64,000 bases of DNA, from NCBI GenBank assembly GCA_030770425.1, contig JASJFT010000085.1, positions 1 through 64,000 on the forward strand, in the 5' to 3' direction. Source of the DNA: Darksidea phi. Its lineage: Eukaryota > Ascomycota > Dothideomycetes > Pleosporales > Lentitheciaceae. Below the pieces are notes generated by a model. The model did not search any database, had not been told where the DNA came from, and worked only from the letters and a program-made list of their open reading frames with translations. This document shows positions 49,682-63,825 of the stretch, piece after piece. Positions within the stretch are counted from its first letter, which is position 1. Every line of letters begins with the position of its first letter. The translations under genes were made by a program, and so were the position numbers.

Positions 49682-52600
49682 TTACACACCACGGAACTAT
49701 TACACGTTAGCACACGATCCCGAAGCTCGAACTCGGGAATGAGACTCACCATCCTGACGATCAAAAACCACATAGCCCCCACAAACCTGAATGCGCTCAA
49801 CCCCGCCACACTCCAAAGTATAACCGCGAGATAGATAGTCGCAGCCCTATCCTCCTTGGCCTCTTGCTCCTCAGGTGTAGAGACCGTGACTTCCAACCCA
49901 CCACTCTGCAACACCGCCGCCGTAAGCGCCAAATTGCAAAACATCCAGAATAGCACGACACCCGATCTAAATCCCCTATAGTAATTTTCTTGCTTCTCCC
50001 CAGCCGAGACCTCTTTGACAGGCTCCTCATATTTGGTGGAAAAGACTTGGATTTCGGCTTCGTATTGCGTGTTGAGGTCTGCGTCGTCGGTGGGGGCTTG
50101 GATTTCGGCTTTTCCATCGGCTTTGGTGTTGACCGAGGGCAGTTTTTCGGGTTTGGTGTCGCCTTTTGTGCCCCATGTGATGTCGTGGGTGTTACAGAAG
50201 GCGTAGACGTTGAGGATGTTGATGTAGGTAGGCGTCATGAGGATATACTGTACGAGACAAGTGAACATGTGCCAGGGGTCCAAAAAGATGATGGAGACGA
50301 TGAACCACATGAGGTACGTCGAAGCCAGTGATACTACCAGTGTGAAGAAGATCTTGTCCTTGAAGATGTCGCTAACGTTGAAGCCGTCTTTGTCCCTGAT
50401 CTGCGATTGGACGGACCGAACGGTGATGTAGATGGACGCAAACATGAGGTAGGCCATGATGACACACCAAAAGTATACCATGCTCATGTACCACTTGTTT
50501 GAACCTTGCGGCCGGTTGCCAAGCGCGAGGATAAAACAGGTAATCAGGACACCAATGTAAAGCCATTCGAAGGTGATGAAGAGAAAGGTCCCGGCCCGGC
50601 CGATCTCCGTGGCGAGCGAAGCAGTCAAAATGCGGAACACCAAGAAGAAGTTACCAAGCGCGAACCAAGCGAAGATCATGCTGACGGTCTGGTAGAAGAA
50701 TTCGACGAGGAACATCATCTTGCGCAGGAACGAGTGATCACTGCGGAAGATGTCGAAAGAGTGAGCAAGGGCATACACAGCAGCGAAGAAGGACCCGTTC
50801 AGCCATCTTCGTCGCTGGAGAATGAAATCGGCCATTTCCACGGGCACATCAGTCTCGCCAGTAGCGGACTTGACGTACTGGAGGATCCAGTGGCAGTTCC
50901 TCTTAGACACCAACTCAAAGCAAAGAATACGATCTTCGGCGAGGTACATGTTGGCGGTGAAGATACCAGCGTTGGTGCCGTGCATCTTCTCGCCGAGGAA
51001 ATACTTCTCCAAAGGTCCCCTACCGGCTTTGTCATTCTGGAGCGCCACATAGCGATAGGCGGAGAAGGCTCCGGGGAGCACAGTAATGAAGCCAAAGGCG
51101 GATTCGAGAGGCTTGTCCAGGATATTACTCATCTTGTACTCGAAGTTCTGGGTCGCCACAAGCGGGTTCAACAGCTTCTTTCCACCCACCAACATAGCCT
51201 TGATCTCACCGCACGCGCCGGCGCACATGGGTTCCACATCGAATACCTTCCAGAGTTGGTAGATGGAGTCCTTTCCGGGCTTCGTTCCAGCATCGATCAG
51301 CACGCAGATATTAGGGTCCAGGACCGCTCCAAAAGCCTGGAAAAACCATCTGTGCGAATTGATCTTTTTCTGATTGTTCTCTTTCAAACAAAACAGCATC
51401 TGGACCGGTGTCACTCCTTTCTTGACGCCCACAACGCCCTTCTTAATCTCGAGCGTCATTTGTGTAGTGTACTGCAATCGGGTTAGTCATGACGCCATTT
51501 CATAGATTGAGATACACACTTCGTAGATATGGGCCGTGACATTTTTGCCGTTGACCTGCTGCTTAGCGATACCGTCTTGATAGACGCCTAGTCCAGCTAG
51601 CACGGCGCGCGTTCTGGGGTTGATCTTAGCACGGCCGTCGCTGACGACGCACACGACGATCTTCTTCCACGCGTCTTTACCCCACGTCTTACTAGTTGTC
51701 CGCGAGTTCATATACTCAATATTCTTGATCACACCAGTCATGGTCCGCGCAAACAGCTCGTCCTCTTCGTTGTACATGGTAACCACGATGAACAGCTCGG
51801 TATGCCGGGGCTTGGCGAACAGCTTCTGGCGTAGCGTGAAGCGTTCCGCATCGAAGTCTGCCGGATCGCAGGTCGCGGCCGAATACCGCATGTGGGTGAA
51901 CTCGTCACGCTCTGGGGGCTGTGCATGCGGGACCTGGTTGAGCAGCCGCGGTGGGATTGGGCAATCCAGCACCAAGTTCCCCTTGAACAGCTGCACTTCC
52001 TTGACCGTCTTCCACCGTTTTATGGGTGCCGGGGTTGGTGCAGGATGTGGCTCGTCTTGGAACGGGTTCTCGGGAGCCAGGCTATCGTGATCTATGTCGT
52101 GTGGATCTGGGCCAGCTGCGCTTCCGCTATGTATCATCGGCCTCCTGGCATCCTCATCCTGCCAGTAGTGATCGGGCTGCGAGCCATAGGGCTGGGGCGT
52201 CTCGTCGTGCGGTGAGGGATCGTACGGCTGGTTGTAGTACGCATCGTGATGCGCCTGCGGATCGAGGGAGTAATCGCTGCCATGGCGATGCGGCTGCGGG
52301 TGGTAGTCGTCATCGTGGTAGTCGTTAGGGCCGTAGGGAATGTTTTCTACCGAATACTAGCTGTTGTCAACTCCATGCTATCCCGCAAACAAGGTGCGCC
52401 ACATACGCTGGGCTGCAATTGCAGTCTGTCTGATGGTGTTCCTGGTCCGGGCCCAGGGCCCATAGGAATTTCCAGCGGCCCAGGCTGCGATCCATACCTG
52501 TCGTCCAGCTGGTAGTTCTGCAGCGGATGCCCTGGCGAGGGCGTGCGGCCTGGTCGTCGCGGATCCATGCCCGAATCGTAGTGGTCGTCGTCTATGTATC

Positions 52601-52838
52601 TCGACGATTAGTTTATGTACAGACGCAACAGGTGTAGCGATAGTGGTGCGAGCGGAAGAATAATGAATTGCGCGGCGAGCAAGTCGCGAGCTCGCAAGGG
52701 AGACAGTAATTAGAAGAGTAGTGGAATGGGGTCTGGGTGCCGAGCCAGGGTGGTGCATCATCCCAGCGGGCTATGCAGCGTCGTAATGGCGGAGGCAAAA
52801 GAGGCAAGAAACTCACCGAGGCGGTTGTAGCCGGACAT
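49682..52838 (-). CDS. Chitin synthase, class I type
   Basis: Five exons: 52,838-52,817 (22 nt), 52,591-52,407, 52,356-51,520, 51,471-49,750 and 49,696-49,682 (15 nt: four codons and stop); 926 residues. Introns begin gtgagt, gtatgt, gtgtgt, gtgagt and end ag. It polymerises UDP-GlcNAc into chitin at the plasma membrane. Seen: the N-terminal GRTPSPGH and YSVENIP segments, the class I/II block [33 protein letters not shown] joined exactly across intron 3, the EDRILC motif (527-532) and catalytic QRRRW (567-571), then C-terminal membrane spans and the ending VRMFRGV recovered by splicing the 15-nt last exon. The long [11 protein letters not shown] link fits class I rather than II; class III is excluded by the N-terminal block. 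The class is inferred from memory of family features. Confidence 0.92.
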
Positions 52839-53728
52839 GGTGACGGGAGTGCCTGGCTCCTTTGTTACTGCGCCTGCGAAACCTTGGTACAAAGATGGTA
52901 TCCTCCTTGACGGCTGATGGAACAGTGAGATCACCCGGCTATTCTCAGACGAACAAGCGCGTCAAAGGACCCAACGAATGGTGAAACTCGGCTGGTGGTC
53001 AAGCTGATCCTCGATTGTATGCGCTTTTTGGGCTAGGGCTGTTGTTTCAGGTGGATTTGGGGTAGGCCAGATGACCGTTGTTTACCACAGCAACGGCGGG
53101 TTGCGCAGTGGATGGGCGTTACCAGAGGTGCGCAAGGGGAAGATGGAGACGACAAGACTCCTCACGATGGGCGCAATGTATACAAAAGCAAGCCACCCCC
53201 TCAGCCGCGATGTTGCTGCTATCCTCAGCGTTCGCGAGTCTGAAACCTGGGCGACAGCCCTGCGTGTGCCCAGCTTCCGCCACACCGCCACACTTTCCTT
53301 TCCGCCATCCAGCGATCGGCTGTGCAATGCAGCTACTCCCAGAATTATATATAGCGCCGGCAACATCTTCTCCGCAACGGCTGTACGGCCGAACCATAGA
53401 CTACGAAACACATCAAAGCAGTGATACTTGCACGATTCTTCGTTGCTCTCCTTCTCATGCGGCGTCCTTTTGACCGGACGCTCGCACACAGGCCAGTTTT
53501 GCGGAGCTAGCTTGCGCGGTGTGCGGCTGAGGCAAAGCCTTCGCTCGAAAGAGAGTGCAGACGCGACGCTAAGCTGGGCATGGCTTGGGGGTACGGGAGA
53601 TGGTGAGGCTGGCGTCAGCTAGGTCATCAACAGTTCGTAAACTCGTGCCGTATCTACTGTAGGATCGTTGTCTATCAGGGTATCAAATCATCCATCCGCC
53701 ATCCTCCCAATGCCCTACCATTCTACAC
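52839..53728. promoter_or_regulatory. Chitin synthase promoter region; 3' flank of the phosphatase gene
   Basis: 890 bp upstream of the chitin synthase start. Overlapping open frames on both strands at 53,070-53,490 (up to 135 codons) have no domain and no coding texture. A short palindromic tatata near 53,346 is the only AT-rich motif. No gene supported. Confidence 0.45.
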
Positions 53729-54425
53729 CTAGCTCAACGCTCCCTTCTCCAATGCCTCTAGAAATGCCTTCGAGAACCTCACACACTGCTCATGCGCAAC
53801 CACGAAACCATCATTAGCCCCATAGTACGGGTCTTGTACCTGCTCTCCACCTGCCCTTCCACCTCTCCTCTTCTTCCCTCCAAACTCGCCAAACAGCATG
53901 ACCTTCCCCACGCCCTGCTCGCCGTTCTTCTTCACATATCTGCTCCTTAAGTCATTCAGATCCTCCAAGTTTGAATCATCCATCGCGAATATGTAGTCGA
54001 ACCCTGCGAAGTCGACGGAGGGAGAGAACTTGCGCGCCGCGTGTCTGTACGATGTGATGCCGTTTTGCTTGAGCGTGGCCATAGTGCGGGGGTCAGGGGA
54101 GTCGCCGACATGGTAGGCGCCCGTGCCGCAGGAGTCGATTTTGGAGATGAGGGGATGGTTCTGAGCGAGAGGTGCGCGTGTGAGGGATTGGAAAACACCT
54201 TCGGCCATGGTGGAGCGGCCTGCGTGCTCGTTAGCTATGCGGAGAATGGTGGGGGAGGGGCAGCGCACAGATGTTACCTAGGCACACGAAGAGCACAGAG
54301 ACAGGCTTCGGTGAGGCACTGGAGGTCATGGTGTCGGATTGCGACCCTGTAGCTGCTTCACCGGCGGCCATGATCGTCGTCGTCGTAGTCGATTTAATGT
54401 CGAAGTGCTCGAGTTCAGATGTCAT
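53729..54425 (-). CDS. Low-molecular-weight protein tyrosine phosphatase
   Basis: Exons are 54,425-54,269 and 54,219-53,729 (215 residues); the intron is 49 bp (gtgcgc...cacgcag, branch gctaac). Splicing restores the P-loop CLGNICRS (C48, R54, the CX5R signature); the intron interrupts the codon for the second Cys. The general-acid motif DPYY is at 182-185, and FDYIFAMDDSNL (126-137) is also typical. The enzyme dephosphorylates phosphotyrosine through a cysteinyl-phosphate intermediate in the cytosol. It is longer than yeast LTP1 because of ~40 low-complexity N-terminal residues (TTTTT) and a Gly/Arg-rich insert (GGKKRRGGRAGG, 166-177). An internal start at Met33 (MTSSASPKP) is possible. Confidence 0.93.
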
Positions 54426-54944
54426 TTTGATTCGCTAGCGCACAGACGTAGATGATGAATCCACCGAAAAGTACACCAACACCAAAGGGGAAGTCCAGCC
54501 AGGGAGACGCAACGATGAAACCAGCACCGGTGTGGTCGCGTGCACGCGTTGTTTTGTTGCTTTGCTACCCTGAATGGTCCTCTATCAAGCCACATATCAA
54601 CAACGAACTTGCGAGGTTGCACATTCCAGGTAGCTTTGATGATGCATGGTAATTTTTGTCTAGCATGGCATTTTGTCTGTTCGAGAAGTACAGCTAGTAA
54701 CTACACACAACCCTATTTCAGTGTTATAAAACTGATCCCGATCTTCTCGCTCGGCCTCCGTTAGCCGTGCAGGACTAGAGCCCTTTGTAGCAGCAATGAT
54801 TATGCCAAACGTAGATGTGCCTTATAGAGCCGCATTTAATACTGCCCTGCTCCTTGTCCACTCTTCGTCCAAAACAGAATGTGCACCGAATATTTCTATG
54901 CCTGATGATGAGGCACAAACGTGTCTTTCACTCGCCGCTACGCG
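54426..54944. other. Intergenic, no gene supported
   Basis: 519 bp upstream of the phosphatase start and downstream of the mitochondrial-protein gene, both on the minus strand. It should hold the phosphatase promoter. Short open frames on both strands have no recognisable content. Confidence 0.45.
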
Positions 54945-55731
54945 CTAGCTGTTCTTCGCCTGCCTCTCCAGCTCACGCAGTCGCTGTACAAGCTTTTCGC
55001 GAAGGAAAGGTGACAGCCCAAGTCTGCGGACATTAGCAGAGCCTTCCCTCGATATCACCTCTAGATCTCTCAAAGTACTCACATGCCCTCCCTTGTTACC
55101 ATCCGATACGTCCCGCTATCCTGGTAGTTTCCACCCTCCCCGACAAAGTTGCCATTTCCGTCAACCTCGACACTCCCAAAGATGTCCTCTGGCCACGCTA
55201 TCCTCCCCCAATCTGGCGGATTCCTCTCATCGCTAACATGTATCCATCCTCCTACATTTCCGCCGCCCATGCCACCTTGGTGACTTGCTCCACCCGCGCC
55301 ATCATTGCTGCCGGACGCGCCCCCTAGATTGAAGCCCCCGGACGAGGCGTACACGGCGGCTTGTTGTTGGACAAGAGGATCTTGTGTTGCGTATCGGCCG
55401 ATGACAGATTGGAGAATGGGGCGGAAGGATGGGTTCTCGGTGAAGTTGTTGGCGGTAGGCGGGAGGGAGTTGCTGGTTCCGAGGGAAAGTTCGACGTTTG
55501 GCGGGTCGGTGGGGAGGAGGGTCAGGAGGGAACGTGTACTGTCGAGGGGATGTTTGAAGACGTACTTCATCTTGATCAGTAGTGATTGTATATTTGCCTG
55601 TTTAAACTACTTACAATGTGTTCGTTTTCTGGAAGCGTGGATACAGATCGAGAGCCCCGGAGGAAAAGTGCAGGAGCTCTGCTTGAATAGAGGGCGCATC
55701 GCGCTGAACGCAATATTGATCTCGACAGCAT
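54945..55731 (-). CDS. Small conserved-looking protein with mitochondrial presequence, function unknown
   Basis: Three exons: 55,731-55,615, 55,570-55,083 and 55,023-54,945 (227 residues); introns of 44 bp (gtaagt...tcaag) and 59 bp (gtgagt...ccgcag). Exon 1 encodes 39 residues, Arg/Ser/Ala-rich and without acids until residue ~35 (MLSRSILRSARCALYSSRAP...), a typical matrix-targeting presequence, ending LPENEHI. The body has a FKHPLDSTRSLLTLLP block, a Gly-rich linker, then WIHVSDERNPPDWGRIAWPE followed by DIFGSVEVDG and SGTYRMVTREGILGL. It ends in an amphipathic helix LREKLVQRLRELERQ. The compact, Trp/Pro-rich core looks like a conserved fungal family, but I cannot name a function. Confidence 0.78.
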
Positions 55732-56294
55732 GTTTAAACGTAATATCTACAGAAGAAGTCAAAGAGAGGTGTAAGGAGCTTCAATTGCGCTTCGATGCCG
55801 ACGCGATGCTCCAGAATGATGACGAACATTTTGCGATCGCAGGGTCTAAGCTCTCAGCGATTGATCTGCAACTAATCCATATCAGCTTTAGCGTCGGTCT
55901 CCTCGCTGTACTGTGGTTGCAGGGGTAAATCATGTCAATTGCCACACCGAGCAGTTCGCACTGGTCTACTTAGGTCTAACAGATGGTTGTACAGAGGTTG
56001 CGTTGTGAGAGATACACCTAGTATAGTTGGCCCTTTCAATTTTGTGACATTATTTACAGAACTACCGCCACCGCCATTAGCGTGACCCCACTAAAGGCGA
56101 AAAAGCTCTCATTGCCGAATGAGATGCTGAAGGCGCAAAGCTCCGTCGCAAAACGAGGATCGGCCCCCATCGGCTATAGCTTAGGACAAGACGCGAGGGT
56201 CGCGTCGATATTTCGGTTAGTGTTTAAATTCGTGACTCCTTGATCCCTTTCTCAAGATGATTGTGTGAGCCGCGTAGTTTGAGGGTGCGAGACG
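55732..56294. promoter_or_regulatory. Divergent intergenic region, mitochondrial protein / MFS transporter
   Basis: 563 bp between two divergent starts. It contains the second MITE-like element (55,909-56,065), so one or both promoters include transposon-derived sequence. No gene supported. Confidence 0.5.
55909..56065. mobile_element. MITE-like foldback element, copy 2 (degenerate right end)
   Basis: The left end tactgtggttgcaggggtaa matches the terminus of the 28,720-28,860 element. The blocks ggtctacttaggtctaa, ttggccctttcaat and gacattatttac then follow in the same order as on the minus strand of that copy. The right terminus has decayed to acagaactac. The two copies differ by indels and substitutions, so the family is old. 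It lies in the promoter region between two genes. Confidence 0.55.
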
Positions 56295-58112
56295 ATGGCG
56301 TCAGATCCAAGTGGACACCGTCCGGTCAACGAAGAGATATCTGTGAGCGCGGGGAATGCGCCGAAGCAGGGTGACTTTGATGAGGATGTTGAGGTGGGAC
56401 CGGAGATTGGTATTGATCGGATCGAGAAGGTGTATAGGTAAAAACACTCTCTCAGACCTCTTTACATATTTTGACCAGGACACAGCAAGCTCGACCGTCG
56501 AATACTGCCAGGTACCAGTTGATCTGACAGCTTTTCCATCGCCAAGCTAATGGCAGATAGCCTTCTGGGTCCTCTATTTCCTTTGCTCCGCCATTCGATC
56601 CAATGTCGGACTTGCCCAAACGATGAATTCAGACGTGGGCCACGATCTGTCCTCAGTACTTAATCTGACGCCTAAGCAAGTCTCGACCGGCCTAGCATTG
56701 TTCTACGTCTGCTATGTTCTGTTCGATCTACCTTCAAACTTGGTCATGTCGAAGCTCAGTCCGCATGTCTGGATGAGCAGGATCGTGACCGGAGTGGGCA
56801 TCATTGGAGTATGCTTGACTGGCATGAAGGCGGCATGGAGCTTCTAGTATGTATGGACTCATCTGTGGCATGCATGGACCCTTAACATCGTTGCTAGCCT
56901 CCTCCGGTTGCTGCTCGGCATCGTCATTGCAGGCATGTGGCCGGGCATGTCATACTACCTTACCCTCTTCTATCCACCATCACGAACCGGTAAACGCATC
57001 GGCCGCTACTTCACCGCGGCCCAAGTTTCCGCCGCCGTAGTTGGGCTTGTCTCAGCCGGCTTCCAGAAAATGGATGGTCTCGGTGGTTTAGTTGGGTTTC
57101 AATGGATGTTCCTTCTCTACGGCCTCGTAGGGACTCTTGTTGGCATATCACTCCTGTGGTGGCTTCCAGACCGTCCGCTTCCTCCGGGTGAAGTGCGAGA
57201 CCATACCGGGTGGCGCAAGTTCATCCCCCAAAGCAAACCCGCTCTGACCGGCGAAGATGCACGGATTCACTATGAAGATTTGACGCGCGTGTACCACCGC
57301 CGCGTTTGGAACATGAAGGATCTTTGGAACGTTGTCATTGATTGGCGTCTTTGGCCGCTTGCCATCATGTACTTTGGCGTTGTGGGAGTCGGCATTGGAA
57401 CGCAGAGCTACGGCACAGTCATCATCCGCGGTATCAATCCCGACCTGACAGGTATCCAACTGTCACTTCTCTTCGCACCCATATGGATCGTAAGCCAACC
57501 CCCATTCCTCTTTGGCCCACTCAAAGCTGACGAAATTAGATGGACCTCATCGCCATCCTCATCGTAACTCCCCTATCCGATCGCTTCCACCATCACCGCG
57601 CCCTTTTCTTTAGCCTCGCCGTCCTAGTTCAAATCGCCGGTCTCCTCGTGACCACCTTTGCCGGCGCAGGCAACTCCTGGTCCCGCTATGGCGGTCTTCT
57701 TATGGTTGGTTTCGGCCTCGGTCCGACAGTGCCCATATGCATGACCTGGACGAACGAAATCTTCCAGCCGCGACACGGCGAGGTCGGTGTCGCTGCTGCT
57801 TCTGCGCTAGTGAGTGGACTGGGCAATCTGGGCAGTATTCTGACGACATATGCGCTGTATACAGGCTGGCCGGCGGATGCAAAGGGTCCGCATAAGTACC
57901 GCAAGAGTAATCTAGTCATGATTGGGATTCTTTGTGCGAGTATACTTGCGGCGGCTACTATGGTGGTGTTTCTGAGATTGTTTGGCAATGACAAGGAGAA
58001 GAAAATTAGTAGTGCCAGCTCGACAAATGAGGGAGGCGATGGATTTGTTGATGGTGCGGCGAGGAGGGAGATACAACAGCGCGGGTTGGGACGTATGTTC
58101 TGCTTTCGTTGA
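56295..58112 (+). CDS. MFS transporter, Dal5/allantoate-permease (anion:cation symporter) type
   Basis: Five exons: 56,295-56,437, 56,486-56,511 (26 nt), 56,561-56,846, 56,898-57,489 and 57,540-58,112 (539 residues), each intron 48-51 bp. The second acceptor must be ...gatag at 56,560 to keep frame. Splicing yields the family start KVYSKLDRRILPAFWVLYFL, then the first loop with NSDVGHDLSS and FYVCYVLFDLPSNL. About twelve hydrophobic segments are present, with the long central loop (HTGWRKF...IHYEDL) of this family. Such plasma-membrane symporters import organic anions such as allantoate, nicotinate, biotin precursors or pantothenate; the substrate cannot be read from sequence. The C-terminal ~40 residues are cytosolic and polar, ending MFCFR. 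Confidence 0.9.
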
Positions 58113-58532
58113 GGCGTAGATGGAATGTATCACGTTGTAGGGCAGGTCAGATCCTTTTCAAATATCGTCTTTTATACTATATACAAGTCGCTGACTATTG
58201 TTACCAATAAATAATGTCCACAACACAATTCTTCATTCATGCCTTGATCCATCATATCTGTGCTGAATGTATGATATGATACTTGATCGATACGACTACT
58301 GGCGCAGCCAAGCGTCAAGCAAATGTAGCGTTACCACTTTCTCGCACGGATGTATCAACATAGCTCGGTTTTGGCTCGTCCGAAGAATTCCTCCCTGTTC
58401 TACCGGCCGGAAGATTCGCAGCGATTTACGCTCTGTGGCGGGGAAGCCGCTCATAAACAGCTGGCTCCACCTCCAGTTCTGTTACTCCCCCATCAAGCCT
58501 CGATCACCGCCTTTCGAGAGCAACTGCCCAAC
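58113..58532. other. Intergenic, no gene supported
   Basis: 420 bp between the MFS stop codon and the F-box-like ATG. The left part is AT-richer (3' UTR, with attgttaccaataaataatg). An overlapping short frame into 58,593 has no domain. Confidence 0.45.
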
Positions 58533-59460
58533 ATGGGCATTGCAGAACAAGCCACCACGTCGGCCTTCACCCGGCTCCCCGTCGAGCTCCTAGAGCTAAT
58601 TCTGGGCATTGGGATAACAGACTGGGAAGCCGGGACCTCGGAAGATGATGTACGCCATGTTCCGATAACTCACAATCGACCAACTAATCCTTCCTAGAGA
58701 TGAATTCCCCACTCTCAAAACCTCCGTCTCGCATGCAGACCGTGTGCGTACCTGCCGCGCCTTATGCCCGCTCTCTTCTACCGTGTACAGCTTGTAGCTT
58801 CGCCGCAGCACGTGGGGATTGCTGTGGCGACGGATTTGCAGGCACTCAGGCCTTACGTTAAGGGCGTTGTTTTCCAGCCCGGCAAGTATAGTTGGGTTAT
58901 AGAGAAAGAAATTTTTGAGGAGGTTGTCATGCTTCCGCCTCTGAAGGAAGAGTGTAAAAGGCATAATTATGTGATGAATGGTGCGCGAGCTCGTAAAGAT
59001 TCATTTGGATGGGTGGGATGAATATATTCTTGACACGGCGATGGGTTGGGGGCTTTTCGTGCCTCAACCTGTACGCTTTCTCCAGGTTCCTTCTCCGCGC
59101 CCAAAACCTCAAGCAGCTCGAACTACTCCACGCATGGACGGACAGTGGTGAGTGGCGTGATCTCTGGCGAGCTATCCGCCATCATCCCTCACGTATGCAG
59201 CTTAAATTGTATCGGTTGCTCTGCAGACGTGGTGCAAGGTTGTCCATGTCGCATTATACCGGGGAAGACAGTAAGTGCTCAAATAACCCGGACGACGCGG
59301 AGATGAATATAGGCTACGAGTTCGAGATGTATTTATCGAATCGAGGAAGCGGGAGAGCAGCTGTAGGATGCGGTTCGATATAGAGACTGATGATGGATAC
59401 ACTGGCTCGGACCCGGGCCAGGCGGAGAGTAGTGATGGGGGTGTGAGCGATAGCGAATAG
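58533..59460 (+). pseudogene. Decayed F-box-like gene
   Basis: The ATG at 58,533 starts a clear F-box-like N-terminus (FTRLPVELLELILGI). Further recognisable pieces follow in different frames: EFPTLKTSVSHADR near 58,706; LPRLMPALFYRVQLVASPQH to ~59,021; NLYAFSRFLLRAQNLKQLEL to ~59,380; and an acidic tail DDGYTGSDPGQAESSDGG ending at 59,460. Candidate introns (gtacgc...cctag at 58,650-58,697; gtaagt...atatag at 59,271) do not bring the pieces into one frame. At least three frame changes remain, so the gene looks broken by small indels, or the sequence has errors here. F-box proteins recruit substrates to SCF ubiquitin ligases; this copy probably does not. RIP-type stops are not the cause. Confidence 0.5.
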
Positions 59461-60947
59461 GAAGATGATATACAGTACTAGAGTACAAGTCTGAGTATAC
59501 TAATCCCCTGTAGTAAAAACCCTTTGAGAGCTATATAGTTCTTGACCTCTGGAACATGATTGTACAAAGTGACGACAGTGATGATATCACAGTGAGGGTT
59601 CAGAGTGAATCAATGTGAGGGAAAGAAGTGAGAACTGCGGTTGATTGTAATAGCTCTAAAGGAGAGCGGCTTATAGAACAGAATGAAGCGTAGCAGCCAG
59701 GAGCAGTCATGTGATCTGATCTGGTGTGTGAGCTAGCCTGATAGATGATGATCAAGGAGAAGCGTCGGATGGTACTGCTACGGAAGACCGAGTATCAGAG
59801 AATATGGAACGGCTACAAGCCGAAAAATATGTACGTAGAAGCGCAAGGCTGAGGCCAAACCCCCATTAGATGGGTAGTTTACCAACTTGTTCAGTGGTCG
59901 GAGGTGATCCAGGCCGTGGTATTGGCCGCGCGGTTCACCGATGGAGAAATGAGATTTACGATGTCAAACCTTGAATGCGCATGCTAGATGGTCACGAGGA
60001 CTCGTCGCGTGCCTCGAGCTCTATGCGAGTCAGCATCCTGGGGCTGACGCAGGGCAGGCGGCCTGAGCCAGGGAGAGAGGGACAATCAAAAGCGTTCATC
60101 TGGAGTTCGCAGATCAAACTAGAGGGTATTCGGCATACAAGAAGACGAGGAGGAGGAAGCGTGAGAGTGCCCAAGGCGATGATGCGCGCTGGGCCGACCG
60201 TCGGCTTTTGATAGGTGCACAGACCCGAGAGAGATTGTGAATCGTTCGGGGAGGGGCTGGCCTTCACAAGCCGCCCAGCATCATCGTCATCCTCGCGCGC
60301 AGCTCCTCGCCGTCGTCGCCGTCGTCGTCGCCGTCGTCGTCGCCGTGCGAACCTCGACCCTCTCACCGTCTGTCGTCCCGCCCTTCCCATCGCTCCACCG
60401 CGTCACAACTGCTCCTGCGCGCTGCCCTCGGCCATCTATCCATTCATCCATCCATCCACCGTGTTCCACGACCACTGTCCCCCCAGCCCAAGCCCCGCTG
60501 CGCGGTTCGCCCATCGCTCCGCTTCGTCCAGTCGTCCCTTATCTTGCGCATACGTAGCCAAGTGCTGTTGAGGTTGTACACGCAGTCAATGGTGGGCTCC
60601 CCAGCGCATCCGTGAGTGGGGCAGCGTGTGCGTGCAAGAGCGGTCAATACCACGTTGACGGCCCGTCGAAACACGGTTGAGCTCCCCGCAACCAGAGACG
60701 CAGCAGTGTAAGTTGGCCTTCACTTCTGTTTGGTGTTTCAGGCCTGTGCTGGTTGTTGGAGGCTCAACAGCGCCCTGGATGCTATCACAAAGCGAGCACC
60801 CTCATTGGACTTGCTAACATTACACAGAGCTTCTGCGGATTCCACCGCTTCAACGTCTGCGATTTCCATTGCCATTTGACACCTCTCTTCTAAACAAAAG
60901 TCCTCCCGACTGTAACGCCTAACCTTCACATCGCGACACTTCCCACC
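59461..60947. promoter_or_regulatory. Upstream region of SNF1, with GTC/GCC trinucleotide repeat
   Basis: 1.5 kb without a supported gene, probably the long promoter and 5' leader of the SNF1 gene. A (gtc/gcc)n run at 60,309-60,346 gives Arg- or Ser-rich frames on both strands that I take as simple repeat. Short direct repeats atccatccatc occur near 60,440-60,460. The SNF1 start follows a pyrimidine-rich cttcccaccATG. Confidence 0.5.
60309..60346. repeat. GTC/GCC trinucleotide microsatellite
   Basis: cgccgtcgtcgccgtcgtcg and its continuation form about 12 triplets alternating gtc and gcc. Length variation between strains is likely for such a tract. Confidence 0.8.

Positions 60948-63825
<2,878 letters not shown>

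Noticed and set aside
50506..51486. 326-codon open frame on the plus strand
   Set aside because: It is antisense to the chitin synthase catalytic exon, where the minus-strand motifs are unambiguous.
53070..53490. Overlapping open frames of 80-135 codons on both strands
   Set aside because: All frames are equally open and none resembles a protein; they lie in the chitin synthase upstream region.
59992..60571. Arg-rich and Ser-rich frames around 60.3 kb
   Set aside because: They are translations of the GTC/GCC microsatellite in several frames and strands.
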